64,000 bases of DNA, taken from positions 231,091-295,090 of the forward strand of contig NZ_JNZA01000003.1 in assembly GCF_000717345.1 (NCBI RefSeq). The letters run 5' to 3'. The translations under genes were made by a program, and so were the position numbers. This stretch comes from Streptomyces lydicus. GTDB taxonomy: Bacteria; Actinomycetota; Actinomycetes; Streptomycetales; Streptomycetaceae. This document shows, in pieces, positions 8,894 to 16,182 of this stretch (position 1 is the first letter of the stretch; each line of letters begins with the position of its first letter). The notes beneath the pieces are model-generated. The model saw nothing but the letters and a program-made list of their open reading frames with translations, searched no databases and was not told where the DNA came from.

Positions 8894-9355
8894 TCAGTGG
8901 TGGAAGTGGTTGCGTTTGATGACGGCCTTTCGGATGTGGACCGTGGTCCCGCCCTTGTGGTGGCCGGTGGCGCTGAAGACCTGCACGGCGACCCAGCCGC
9001 CGAAGATGACGGCGGCGAGGACGATGAGCTGGTGGATGAGCGCGGCGAGCGCAGCGAGAAACGTGGTCAGCAGGACGAGGCCGCCACAGATGGCGGCGAA
9101 TCCGATGCCACCGAGGGCGATGTTCACCGCCGTGCGGGAGACAGCTGGCTCCGTCGTGGCCGGTTCGGGCTTGGCGGGGGCGATGGCGTAGCCGGTCACG
9201 ACCCGCCCGTCCTGCAACACCACGCTCGCCACGACCGGGACGCTGTCCGACTGGACGGGCACCAGCGGCGCGGGGGTGAGCGGTGTGTGCTTGTGGACCT
9301 CGATGGGTGTCCCCTGAGGCCCGGTCGGGTCGCGGGGTGAGATGGGCTGGTGCAC
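8894..9355 (-). CDS. Membrane protein, Spd-like (mycelial spread)
   Basis: About 153 residues. A Pro-rich N-terminal half is followed by two hydrophobic segments (IALGGIGFAAICGGLVLLTT and LAALIHQLIVLAAVIFGGWV) and a basic His-rich tail ending KRNHFHH. Position downstream of traB and the two-helix layout match Spd proteins, which help plasmids and AICEs spread through septate mycelium. The assignment rests on layout and context. The GTG at 9355 has an AGGGGG upstream. Confidence 0.6.
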   Translation of the reverse strand: MHQPISPRDPTGPQGTPIEVHKHTPLTPAPLVPVQSDSVPVVASVVLQDGRVVTGYAIAPAKPEPATTEPAVSRTAVNIALGGIGFAAICGGLVLLTTFLAALAALIHQLIVLAAVIFGGWVAVQVFSATGHHKGGTTVHIRKAVIKRNHFHH

Positions 9356-9366
9356 GGCCGGGCCCC

Positions 9367-9555
9367 CTACAGATTCCGGACGGCGTCGAGGACGGCGTGG
9401 GTGAGCTGGTTGATGGGGCCGGAGGCGCCGGTGGAGGCGAGGAAGAAGCCGAACATGATGGCGATGAAGGCGGAGCCCCAACCGAGGGTCTTGGAGCGCA
9501 GCAGGAAGAACAGCACCAGGCCGAACAGGGCGACGAGGGAGACCGTGATGGCCAC
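9367..9555 (-). CDS. Small two-helix membrane protein of the transfer region
   Basis: 62 residues. The start is GTG at 9555 behind AAGGAGGCCCACC. Two hydrophobic segments (TVSLVALFGLVLFFLLRS and GSAFIAIMFGFFLAST) are separated by a short KTLGWG turn, and an amphipathic NQLTHAVLDAVRNL tail follows. Small proteins of this type are common next to spd genes in AICEs, but their function is not known to me. Confidence 0.7.
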   Translation of the reverse strand: MAITVSLVALFGLVLFFLLRSKTLGWGSAFIAIMFGFFLASTGASGPINQLTHAVLDAVRNL

Positions 9556-9587
9556 GGTGGGCCTCCTTGGGTGAGGTGGTGGTGGGG

Positions 9588-9839
9588 TCAGCGGGTGCCG
9601 TCGCGGTGCAGGCGCGCGGCGAGGTTGAACAGGTGGCGGCCCACCCGGATGCGCTTGCGGTCGCCGTGGCAGCGGCGGCAGGTCTTGCCGGGGCGGAGCC
9701 GGCCGCGGCGGTCGGTCTTGAGCGCGTAGCCGAAGCCGCGGCACTTGCGGCAGTTGCCGAACGGCGAGATCGCACACAGAGCCGCGTAACAGAGTGTGAC
9801 TATGAGCGGGAAGGCGATAGCGAGGGCGGTGGGGGTCAT
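9588..9839 (-). CDS. Membrane-anchored zinc-ribbon protein
   Basis: 83 residues. An N-terminal transmembrane helix (LAIAFPLIVTLCYAALCAI) is followed by CRKC...CRRC, a DnaJ-type zinc ribbon (FGNCRKCRGFGYALK..GKTCRRCHGDRKR) and a basic tail. It is the first gene downstream of the palindromic region at 9883-9970 and probably belongs with the Spd-like genes. The function is not established. Confidence 0.7.
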   Translation of the reverse strand: MTPTALAIAFPLIVTLCYAALCAISPFGNCRKCRGFGYALKTDRRGRLRPGKTCRRCHGDRKRIRVGRHLFNLAARLHRDGTR

Positions 9840-9882
9840 GAGCGGGCCTCCGGGGCGGTTTTCGAGGGTTTCCGCAGGTGGG

Positions 9883-9970
9883 CCGCTATCCGCTAGCAGC
9901 CTGATCAGAGTGGGTGTGGGGTGCTAGCGGGGCCGCTAACGTTAGCGAGGGTTACTGCTAGCGATAGCGG
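9883..9970. repeat. Palindrome/inverted-repeat cluster 3' of traB (candidate clt or operator)
   Basis: Four to six GCTAGC/GCTAAC-type elements occur in 88 bp. They include a perfect 14-bp palindrome CGCTAACGTTAGCG (9934-9947) and an inverted pair, CCGCTATCCGCTAGCAG (9883-9899) with CTGCTAGCGATAGCGG (9955-9970). The cluster is the only sizeable gap in the transfer operon and starts about 10 bp after the traB stop. In Streptomyces plasmids the TraB recognition repeats (clt) lie beside traB, so this is the best clt candidate. A promoter/operator for the spd genes is the alternative. Confidence 0.55.
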
Positions 9971-9980
9971 CCCCGGAGCC

Positions 9981-12173
9981 TCATCCGGCGTCGCGGTTTC
10001 CGTCACGCTCCGCTACTGCGGCGACGATGTGGGAGCGTTCGATGCCGCGCCGATTGACGACCTTGTCGTTGATGCGCCGCCCGATCTGGACGGTACCGAT
10101 GCCGTACGGCTTGAGGGCAGCGGTGAGCTGTTCGGCAGCCCACTCGCCGTAGACCTCCGGCCGCAGTTCGGCCAGCCGTGCCACGACGGTTTCGTTCCAG
10201 ACCTTCGCCTCCTCGACCGGGACGACGCCCAACAGGTCGCGCAGCAGGTCATAGGTGGCCGAGGCGTCCGTCTCGGGTTCCTCGCCGAGCGCGTGGCCGG
10301 AGAGCAGGCCGGCGTCCTCGCGGGCCTTGCGGGCCCGCAGCGCGATGGCGTCAGCGCCGACACTGTCGACGTAGACGGAGCCGACGATCCGGGCATCGGA
10401 GCCTTCGCCGACGAAGTAGTGGATGCCCTTGTCGGCCCAGGAGAACATCGTGGCCCGCACTCCGCGCTTGTAGGCGGAGGTGCCCAGGACCATGTCGTTC
10501 TCCAGCTGGCCCATGACCTTCAGGCACCAGCGGGCCGAGGCGTTCGCGGAGATGCCGGTGGGCAGCGCCTTGGCGTCCGGCCGCTGGGTGGCCAGCAACA
10601 CGACGATGCCGGCGGCGGGGCCGCGCTTGACCAGGTCGGTGATGATCTCCTCGAACTCCTTGCCGTGCTTGGGGTGCTCGAAGAGGACCTGGCACTCATC
10701 GACCCCGAGCACGATGGGGTGCAGGCCCAGTTCCTTCTTGCTGGCCAGCTCGGAGGTCACCTTCGACTCAGGGCAGATGTCGCGCGGCAGCGAGCGGATC
10801 ACCCTTGTGCGGCGGCGCAGCTCGGTACGCAGCTCGCGGCAGTCGGCGATGACGTACTCGATGACCTCATCGTCGTCGCCGGCGGCGTGCCGGTGGGAGA
10901 CGCGGTCACGGACGGGGTCCAGGTCGCCGGTGCCCTTCATGTCGTACGTGTGCAGCTCAGCGCGGGGATCGAGGGCGGCGATGAGCAGCAGCAGACGGAG
11001 AAGGAAGGTCTTGCCCATGCGGGGGATGGCGCCGATGATGCCTGCGATGTACATCAGCGTGACCTCGACCCAGCGTCCTCGCTGGTCGGTGCCGAACGGC
11101 ACGGGCTTGAACAGGTCCACCGTCCCGGACTTGGCCAGCGGCCAGGCGGGCTTCTTCGCTTTGGACATGTCCTGGTCGCCGACCCACAGCACCAGGCGGC
11201 CGGTGTGCTCGTCCGGTACCGCCTCGGGCCATACGCAGCCCAGCGGCCGGCGAAGCCCCGAGGCCAGCTTGTCGCGGCGCTCGATGACATCGGTGACGGT
11301 CACGCCGTAGGGCAGGTCGCCTTCGGCGCGCCAGCCGGGGCCGTCGCGGGTGATGGGGGCGGTGAAGGTGAACCCCTCGCGGCCCTTGGACTGGGCCTGG
11401 TTGATCGCCGGGATACCCAGCGCGCCCAGGGCCCGCAGGACGATGTCCGAGGTGAGCTTCTGGGCCTTGGGCAGCTCGACGGCGCGGTTGATGACGGGGT
11501 CGTCGGCCGACTCCCCCGCCCAGCCCAGGGCCAGCACCACCGTGCTCACCGAGACGGCCATAAGCCAGGCTGGGGCGAGCACGTACAGCGCCAGCGCGGC
11601 ACCCAGGCCGATGAACGACGCCAGGATCACGACCAGAGTGCGCAGCCGCACGCGTCCGTCACGCTGGCGGGAGAGCTTGAGGTAGGTGGCCGCGTCCTCC
11701 TTGGCCACCATGGCGCGGCGCACCGGGTCGCCTTCCGCGTCGGAGACCCAACGCATCGTGCCGCCCAGGAACTTCGCCGCCCCGCGCGGGGCCTGGAGGG
11801 CCAAGCGGCCGGCGTAGAAGGGCGAGCGCAGCGCGTGGTAGGCGGCGACGTGGCCGTAGTGGCTGGCCACCCACGTCGAGGCCGTCTTCAGTTCGTCGGC
11901 GGACTTCACCCACTCCGGGACGATTGCCCGACGCTTGGCACCCATCAGCCGACCGAGGTAGCCGGGGCTCTTCACGTCGGGCCCGTCCACCCTCATCGGG
12001 GCAGGCGAGTCGGAGTCAGCCGTCTCCGCGACAGTGTTGTCGTTGGGTCCGCTGCGGGCGGACCGTGCTTTCTCCAAGTCGACGACGTCAGCGCCCTGGT
12101 GGGGCTCGTGGTCGGCGGCCATGTCGGCTTCGAGCCAGTTGAACAGTTCATTCTCGTCGTCGGGGTGCTTCAC
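9981..12173 (-). CDS. traB: TraB-type FtsK/SpoIIIE DNA translocase (conjugative transfer)
   Basis: 730 residues. A polar N-terminal region is followed by paired membrane helices near residues 178-216. The motor domain has Walker A GAIPRMGKTF (about 378-387) and Walker B IVLGVDECQVLFEH (about 485-497), then LLATQRPDA. The C-terminal third includes a winged-helix-like segment (VYGEWAAEQLTAALKPYGI) expected to read clt repeats. TraB hexamers pump double-stranded DNA between mycelial compartments and are the hallmark of AICE conjugation. The GTG at 12173 is chosen because it lies after GGAAGGAAGC. A longer reading frame upstream has no support. Confidence 0.93.
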   Translation of the reverse strand: MKHPDDENELFNWLEADMAADHEPHQGADVVDLEKARSARSGPNDNTVAETADSDSPAPMRVDGPDVKSPGYLGRLMGAKRRAIVPEWVKSADELKTASTWVASHYGHVAAYHALRSPFYAGRLALQAPRGAAKFLGGTMRWVSDAEGDPVRRAMVAKEDAATYLKLSRQRDGRVRLRTLVVILASFIGLGAALALYVLAPAWLMAVSVSTVVLALGWAGESADDPVINRAVELPKAQKLTSDIVLRALGALGIPAINQAQSKGREGFTFTAPITRDGPGWRAEGDLPYGVTVTDVIERRDKLASGLRRPLGCVWPEAVPDEHTGRLVLWVGDQDMSKAKKPAWPLAKSGTVDLFKPVPFGTDQRGRWVEVTLMYIAGIIGAIPRMGKTFLLRLLLLIAALDPRAELHTYDMKGTGDLDPVRDRVSHRHAAGDDDEVIEYVIADCRELRTELRRRTRVIRSLPRDICPESKVTSELASKKELGLHPIVLGVDECQVLFEHPKHGKEFEEIITDLVKRGPAAGIVVLLATQRPDAKALPTGISANASARWCLKVMGQLENDMVLGTSAYKRGVRATMFSWADKGIHYFVGEGSDARIVGSVYVDSVGADAIALRARKAREDAGLLSGHALGEEPETDASATYDLLRDLLGVVPVEEAKVWNETVVARLAELRPEVYGEWAAEQLTAALKPYGIGTVQIGRRINDKVVNRRGIERSHIVAAVAERDGNRDAG

Positions 12174-12202
12174 TGAAGCTTCCTTCCATCGGGAGGGGTG
12201 GC

Positions 12203-12242
12203 GGGGCCCGGCCGCTGTCTTGGTCGGTTGTGACCGGGCCCC
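12203..12242 (-). promoter_or_regulatory. Hairpin in the traB leader, possible degenerate motif A
   Basis: A 9-bp stem (12203-12211 with 12234-12242) encloses a 22-nt loop that keeps fragments of the motif A loop (plus-strand GTCTTG and GGTTGTGA). It holds the same position, between an upstream stop (12248) and a downstream start with its ribosome site. It could equally be an unrelated hairpin. Confidence 0.35.
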
Positions 12243-12247
12243 GTCGA

Positions 12248-12583
12248 CTACAGGTCGAACAAGCCGCACTGATCCGTGGTCGGAATGGCGGCCTGCCGCT
12301 TCGCGATCCGCCGTGCGGTCGCGAGGCAGCTGGGGCACCAGGCCCGCAGCTTCCCGACGGGGAGAGCCACGGCCTGGCGGTCGGGGATGGTCAGGTCGGC
12401 TGGGGCGGCCAGGAGCCGGATCGGGCCACCGTGCTTGCCCGCGTATCCGTCGTGCTCGCGCGGGCAGCGCCCGTCGGACTTGGCATGCGGCTGGCCGCAC
12501 TCTCCGGTGCACTGGCAACGCCAGCCAGCCGCCTTCATGACCGTGCGGAAGAGACGGGCGCCAGCGATCGGTTCGGACCTCAT
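12248..12583 (-). CDS. Small Cys-rich (zinc-binding) protein of unknown function
   Basis: 111 residues with CQCTGECG..C and CPSC clusters that look like a four-Cys zinc site, resembling HNH-family scaffolds but without the catalytic His-Asn-His. The extreme C-terminus, QCGLFDL, resembles a sliding-clamp-binding motif (QxxLF). The start overlaps the stop of the DUF2637-like gene (4 bp). The function is unknown. A role as a DNA-processing accessory factor in the transfer operon is a guess from context. Confidence 0.65.
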   Translation of the reverse strand: MRSEPIAGARLFRTVMKAAGWRCQCTGECGQPHAKSDGRCPREHDGYAGKHGGPIRLLAAPADLTIPDRQAVALPVGKLRAWCPSCLATARRIAKRQAAIPTTDQCGLFDL

Positions 12584-13821
12584 GCCGCCGGCCCCCGGCG
12601 CTCGGCCTGGACGGCATCGCGCAGCCTTACCGCGTAGTCCTGGGCGCAGCCGCCGAGGGTCTCGCGTACCTTCCGGGCGGAGAGCTTGTCGGCACCACCG
12701 ACGATGTCGGCGAGCTTGCGGACCTTGTCGAGATCGGCCGCCGAGAGCGGCTTGTCGGGAGTCTTCGGCGAGGTGCGTCCAACTGCCTGCTTCCCTTTAC
12801 GCCCAAGGGCTGTACGCCCCTGAGGGGCCTTCCCCGGGGCGTTCCGGACGCCTCCTCCCGCACCCCCGCGCGGGCCGGTTTCCGGGCCGCCTTCGGGGGC
12901 TCCGCCAGTGGGTCCGTCGTCCCCGGGAGCGGAGGGGAACAGGTCGGCGAGAAGCATCTCAATGGCCGCCGCCTCCGGGGTCACCCCCGCCTCAGCGAGG
13001 GCCCCTTCGACGGACTTCACCGCGGCCACCCGGCGAGCAAGAACCTCGGCGGTCGCTGCCAGCGGCGCGCCCTTGACGTCGAACCACGCCTCCGCCCACG
13101 CCTTCTCCCGGTCGAGGGAGCCGTAGGGGTGTGCGGCGAGGATGTCGGTGTAGCGCTTCCACACCTTGTGGAAGCGGATGCGGCGCTTGCGCTCGTGCCA
13201 GGCCCTCGCCCGCGCTTCGCGGCGCTCCCGCTGAGTGCGGCCGGCCTTTCCACCGTGGCGGCCGAAGCCTCGCAACTCCCAGTAGAAGACTCCGCCCAGG
13301 CTCGCCGCGGCCAGGACGTAGGCGAGCCAGTTATGCGAAGTGGTGGGGGCGTGGGTGAAGTTGATGACCCCGGCGACAGCGGCCGATCCCCACATGGCGG
13401 CACGGAACCTGCCCACCGGGCGACCCTCGCGCTTGGCCCGTTCACCGGCCACCGTGGCCACCCAGGCCCCGGCCTCCAGCATCACCGCCAGCGCGACCGC
13501 GATCGCGCCGGGCAGACCGGGGACCGCGGCCAGGGCGGTGATCTGGAAGTAGAGGGCGGGGGCGATGGAGCAGGCCATGACCACCAGGGCCGCGATCGTG
13601 TCGCCCTCGGCCTTGGCCTTGCCGACTACCGCCGTGCGGACCGCCCTGCGTTCGGCCTTGCGTTTTGAGGCTTCCTGCCGGGCCTCGTGCTTGGCCCGGC
13701 GGGCGCGCTCTTCGCGTTCGGCCCGTTCCTTGCGCTTCTCCTCTGCCAGCTGACGCCGGTCGAGGCGGTCCTGTTCCCGCTCGCTGGCGCGGTCGGCGCG
13801 ACGCTCTTCGTAGTAGCTCAC
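12580..13821 (-). CDS. DUF2637-like membrane protein with coiled-coil N-terminus
   Basis: 413 residues. The first 70 are strongly charged (RADRASEREQDRLDRRQLAE...) and predicted coiled coil. About four hydrophobic segments follow between residues 75 and 185 (IAALVVMACSIAPALYF, AIAVALAVMLEAGAWVATV, MWGSAAVAGVINF, WLAYVLAAASLGGVFYW). The C-terminal half is soluble, with a Gly/Pro linker and a KPLSAADLDKVRKLADIVGG segment that looks like a DNA-binding helix pair. Similar proteins are frequent on Streptomyces plasmids upstream of traB and are sometimes called Spd or DUF2637 proteins. The start overlaps the GGDEF stop by ATGA. Confidence 0.7.
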   Translation of the reverse strand: MSYYEERRADRASEREQDRLDRRQLAEEKRKERAEREERARRAKHEARQEASKRKAERRAVRTAVVGKAKAEGDTIAALVVMACSIAPALYFQITALAAVPGLPGAIAVALAVMLEAGAWVATVAGERAKREGRPVGRFRAAMWGSAAVAGVINFTHAPTTSHNWLAYVLAAASLGGVFYWELRGFGRHGGKAGRTQRERREARARAWHERKRRIRFHKVWKRYTDILAAHPYGSLDREKAWAEAWFDVKGAPLAATAEVLARRVAAVKSVEGALAEAGVTPEAAAIEMLLADLFPSAPGDDGPTGGAPEGGPETGPRGGAGGGVRNAPGKAPQGRTALGRKGKQAVGRTSPKTPDKPLSAADLDKVRKLADIVGGADKLSARKVRETLGGCAQDYAVRLRDAVQAERRGPAA

Positions 13822-14453
13822 CGCTCCCCTCCCATCGCGGTAGTGCCGGGGCGGCCGGCACGGCGGCCGTTGACCGCCGGCAGGGCGGGCGTCAGGCCGA
13901 GGGCGACGAAGTAGCCGCCACCGGTCTGCTTGGCGGCGTACATGGCCTCATCCGCCCGCCGCAGCGCCGCAGACAGATCAGCCCCCGGCTGCGTGGCGAC
14001 CGCACCGATGGAGGCGCCCACGGCCAGCTCGCGACCCTCGTAGGCGAAGGGCCGCACAAGCCGGGCGTGCAGCCTGGATGCCTCGAACCGCACACGGTGA
14101 GCGTTGGCGGGCAGGACCAGCGCGAATTCGTCTCCGCCCAGCCGGGCGGCCAGACCCCAGTGACGGACGCAGTCGGCAAGAACGCGGCCGGTGTGAACCA
14201 GGGCCGCGTCCCCAGCCGCGTGGCCGTAGCTGTCGTTGAGGGCCTTGAAGCCGTCCAGGTCGATGACGAGCACCGCGGCCGCGCTGCGGACCAGCCGCCG
14301 GCGGGCCTTGGCCTCGAACCAGACCCGGGTCGGAAGTCCGGTCAGCGGGTCGCGGCGAGCCGCCTCGATCCGGCGGTGCAGCCGGAGCGTGTGCAGAGAC
14401 CATCCGGCCGCCAGCGGACCGGCAGTGGCAAGAGCCGTCAGCGTGGCGTTCAT
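13818..14453 (-). CDS. GGDEF-domain protein (diguanylate cyclase)
   Basis: 211 residues. A short hydrophobic N-terminus (residues 3-17) leads into a complete GGDEF domain: DPLTGLPTR (35-43), VIDLDGFKALND (63-74) and the intact active site GGDEF at 106-110. The product allocrite-inhibition site RxxD is absent (the residues upstream read VRHWGLAARL), so feedback inhibition by cyclic di-GMP is not expected. In Streptomyces cyclic di-GMP holds back sporulation through BldD, so an element-borne cyclase could keep the host in a vegetative, conjugation-competent state. That is inference. The gene is coupled by ATGA overlaps on both sides. Confidence 0.9.
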   Translation of the reverse strand: MNATLTALATAGPLAAGWSLHTLRLHRRIEAARRDPLTGLPTRVWFEAKARRRLVRSAAAVLVIDLDGFKALNDSYGHAAGDAALVHTGRVLADCVRHWGLAARLGGDEFALVLPANAHRVRFEASRLHARLVRPFAYEGRELAVGASIGAVATQPGADLSAALRRADEAMYAAKQTGGGYFVALGLTPALPAVNGRRAGRPGTTAMGGER

Positions 14454-15055
14454 GCCGCCTCCACCTCCACCACGGCCGGCGCCTGGACCAGCCCGGTCAG
14501 GGCGGCGATCTCATCGCCGGTCAGAAGGTCGCGGGCGTCCACGGCATGCGCCACGGCGCAGATCTCCGGCCACAGGTGGGTGACCTTGCGGCGGGCCATC
14601 CCCCGGACCATCGCCCAGGACCGGCCGCCCGCGGGGACGTGATCGCGACCGAGGCGGAACCCGGACTGCGCCAGGACGTCCACGGCATGCTCACGGTCGT
14701 GATCCGCCGCGCAGGTGGCCGCCCGTTCCGGGGTCCACAGGCCGTAGGTCAGCAGGTGGTGGACGTGGGCGAGTTCGCCGGCCGCGGCCTGGGCAGCGAA
14801 CTGCCACGGGCAGGGATTGCGCACCTGGAAGGTGGTGGTGCCCGTGACCGAGACACCGCCCGCCTCATTGGCCCAGGCGATGATCTCGCTGGACTCGACG
14901 TGCATGCCGTAGGCCATGGCCAGCACCGCGTGCCCGGCCTCGTGGAATGCCAGGCCCAACCGCGTCTGCTCGTAGCTCAGGTCCGTCTCGAAGCGTGCGC
15001 GGGGCTTGCCGGTGTGGTCGGCGAGCAGCTCGGGAGCGGGAGCGGTGGTCCTCAT
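14450..15055 (-). CDS. M41 (FtsH)-like metallopeptidase-fold protein
   Basis: 201 residues. HEAGH at 38-42 is the zinc motif of M41/FtsH-type metallopeptidases (LGLAFHEAGHAVLAMAYGMHV), followed by an AQAAAGELAHV segment where FtsH-family proteins have a regulatory helix, and a conserved WxEICAVAHAVDARDLLTGDE C-terminus. No AAA domain is attached, so this is a stand-alone peptidase domain. Such genes recur in AICE transfer operons, but their substrates are unknown. The ATG at 15055 overlaps the upstream stop (ATGA). A longer N-terminus would be out of keeping with that coupling. Confidence 0.75.
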   Translation of the reverse strand: MRTTAPAPELLADHTGKPRARFETDLSYEQTRLGLAFHEAGHAVLAMAYGMHVESSEIIAWANEAGGVSVTGTTTFQVRNPCPWQFAAQAAAGELAHVHHLLTYGLWTPERAATCAADHDREHAVDVLAQSGFRLGRDHVPAGGRSWAMVRGMARRKVTHLWPEICAVAHAVDARDLLTGDEIAALTGLVQAPAVVEVEAA

Positions 15056-15366
15056 GCCGCCTCTCCCTCCCGCGCGGGGCGGTCGCTGCGGCGAGTGGGC
15101 CGCAGCGGCGCGGCGGCGGTCAGGGCGTCGGCATACAGGGCGTCCCACGCGGCGATCTCGTCACCGCGCTCGCCCTGCTCCCGCAGGTCCGCCAGCACGC
15201 CGGCGGCGGCGTCCAGGCGGGCCGCGCGCTCCTGGGCCGCCTCAGGCTCGAAGGGGCCGAGGAACAGCTCACGGTCCAGGCCAGGGGGGCCCTCCTCGAA
15301 GCCGAAGGCGAGTTCCTCGAACTCACCGCTGTTCACCACCTGTTGGTGGCCGATGTACGTACGCAT
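15052..15366 (-). CDS. Small acidic protein of unknown function
   Basis: 104 residues, acidic and predicted mostly helical (PEAAQERAARLDAAAGVLADLREQGERGDEIAAWDALYADALTAA in the middle) with a basic C-terminus. No family is recognised. It carries a motif A leader directly upstream (15399-15442) and an AGGAG ribosome site, and is coupled to the metalloprotein gene. Confidence 0.65.
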   Translation of the reverse strand: MRTYIGHQQVVNSGEFEELAFGFEEGPPGLDRELFLGPFEPEAAQERAARLDAAAGVLADLREQGERGDEIAAWDALYADALTAAAPLRPTRRSDRPAREGEAA

Positions 15367-15398
15367 CGGTTGCTCCTGTGTCGAAGGGACGGAGAAGA

Positions 15399-15442
15399 GC
15401 CGGGGCGGTCGCGGTCTTGTGGTGAGAGGCGACCGCCCCGGC
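15399..15442 (-). promoter_or_regulatory. RNA motif A, copy 3 (leader of the 104-residue protein gene)
   Basis: A perfect 14-bp stem (15399-15412 with 15429-15442) closes exactly the same 16-nt loop as copies 1 and 2. Several stem positions differ from those copies but pairing is kept, e.g. GGTCGC/GCGACC here against GGCCGC/GCGGCC there. CCGTCCCTTCGA and AGGAG follow. This compensatory change is the best evidence that the structure is selected. Confidence 0.82.
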
Positions 15443-15453
15443 GGACTGCGGTG

Positions 15454-15636
15454 TTACTTGCGGCCGCGCCAGGCGCCGGCTGCGGCGTTGCCGTGGGAAC
15501 GGGCGTGCCCGGACTGCTCACGGGCCGCCGCCCGGTTCTCCGGGCTGTTGTGCCTGCTGTAGTCCTCGCGGGCCGCAGCGTGCAGCTGCTCGACCTCGCT
15601 GGACTGGGCGGCACTGCGGGAGCGGAATATGCTCAC
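15454..15636 (-). CDS. Small basic protein of unknown function
   Basis: 60 residues, Arg/Ser/Ala-rich (MSIFRSRSAAQ...GAWRGRK), no recognised domain. It begins 90 bp after motif B copy 2 and ends just before motif A copy 3. The AGAAAGGATCGAGGGTGAGC stretch before the ATG supplies a Shine-Dalgarno (AAAGGA). Reality is supported mainly by the flanking conserved leader motifs. Confidence 0.5.
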   Translation of the reverse strand: MSIFRSRSAAQSSEVEQLHAAAREDYSRHNSPENRAAAREQSGHARSHGNAAAGAWRGRK

Positions 15637-15730
15637 CCTCGATCCTTTCTGGGATCACAGGGCGCGCCCGATTTAGCTGCCAGGCGGAGGGCGTGCCCTG
15701 CTTTGTGTGTGGCTTCCTGGAACCGAGTGG

Positions 15731-15815
15731 TCCGGCTCCCTGCAACCCCGTCCGTACGGCGGGAAGCGCCGGACGGACGGGGGAGGCAACCGGCCGCCGC
15801 CCAAGGTGCGGCGGC
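15731..15815 (-). promoter_or_regulatory. RNA motif B, copy 2 (leader of the 60-residue protein gene)
   Basis: Plus-strand blocks TCCGGCTCCC (15731-15740) and GGAGGCAACCGG (15782-15793) are shared exactly with copy 1. They pair as CCGG/CCGG and CTCC/GGAG around hairpin H1 (15746-15755 with 15773-15782) and are flanked by hairpin H2 (15793-15800 with 15808-15815). H1 and H2 differ in sequence from copy 1 yet still pair. It lies between the stop at 15905 and the ATG at 15636 of leftward genes. Confidence 0.7.
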
Positions 15816-15904
15816 CCACATAGAGGCGGTCGGCGCCCCGGGCCGATCCGGCGTCCTTGCGGGCCCCGCACACGGCAGGCCCGGGGCTAATGGCGCCGCG
15901 CCGC

Positions 15905-16084
15905 CTACAGCTCGCCGCGCCGCTCCAATTCGCGGGCGATGTCGTTCTGGTCCGCGATCGCGCCCAGGGAGTTCGCACCGCCGGCCCGCTCCCGGTTGAT
16001 CAGCCCGTACTCGTTCCGCAGGTCCTCGGTGGACCGGGTCTTGCTGTCTTCGACCGCCGGAGACGGGCTCTTCCTGATCCTCAT
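15905..16084 (-). CDS. Small charged protein encoded after the tRNA minihelix
   Basis: 59 residues, hydrophilic and helical (STEDLRNEYGLINRERAGGA...DIARELERRGEL), no recognised family. The ATG at 16084 has a strong ribosome site (GGAGGAATTGACC). A longer frame would start inside the tRNA-like minihelix and is rejected for that reason. Its position 3' of the RapZ-C gene and minihelix suggests one functional unit. Confidence 0.6.
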   Translation of the reverse strand: MRIRKSPSPAVEDSKTRSTEDLRNEYGLINRERAGGANSLGAIADQNDIARELERRGEL

Positions 16085-16131
16085 GGTCAATTCCTCCGTG
16101 TTCCTTCGGGAGAGTGATGTGGGTCGTGCGT

Positions 16132-16171
16132 GCCCCGACCGGGAGTCGAACCCGGCTACGACCATCGGGGC
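16132..16171 (-). ncRNA. tRNA-like minihelix (acceptor stem plus T-arm only)
   Basis: Read on the minus strand, GCCCCGA (16171-16165) pairs over 7 bp with TCGGGGC (16138-16132). Only a 9-nt linker (TGGTCGTAG) precedes a perfect T-arm: stem CCGGG/CCCGG with the consensus loop TTCGACT. The discriminator position is A and no CCA is encoded. D-arm and anticodon arm are absent, so this is exactly the 12-bp top half of a tRNA and not a gene for a translating tRNA. It starts 11 nt after the RapZ-C stop and ends about 47 nt before the next ATG. Such minihelices are the minimal RNase P and tRNA-enzyme substrates, so it may be a processing site or an RNA ligand. Confidence 0.75.
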
Positions 16172-16182
16172 GGTTACGGCTG

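Noticed and set aside
16086..16165. 86-codon reading of the 59-residue protein starting inside the minihelix
   Set aside because: The strong ribosome site is at the internal ATG (16084), and the upstream part is RNA structure.
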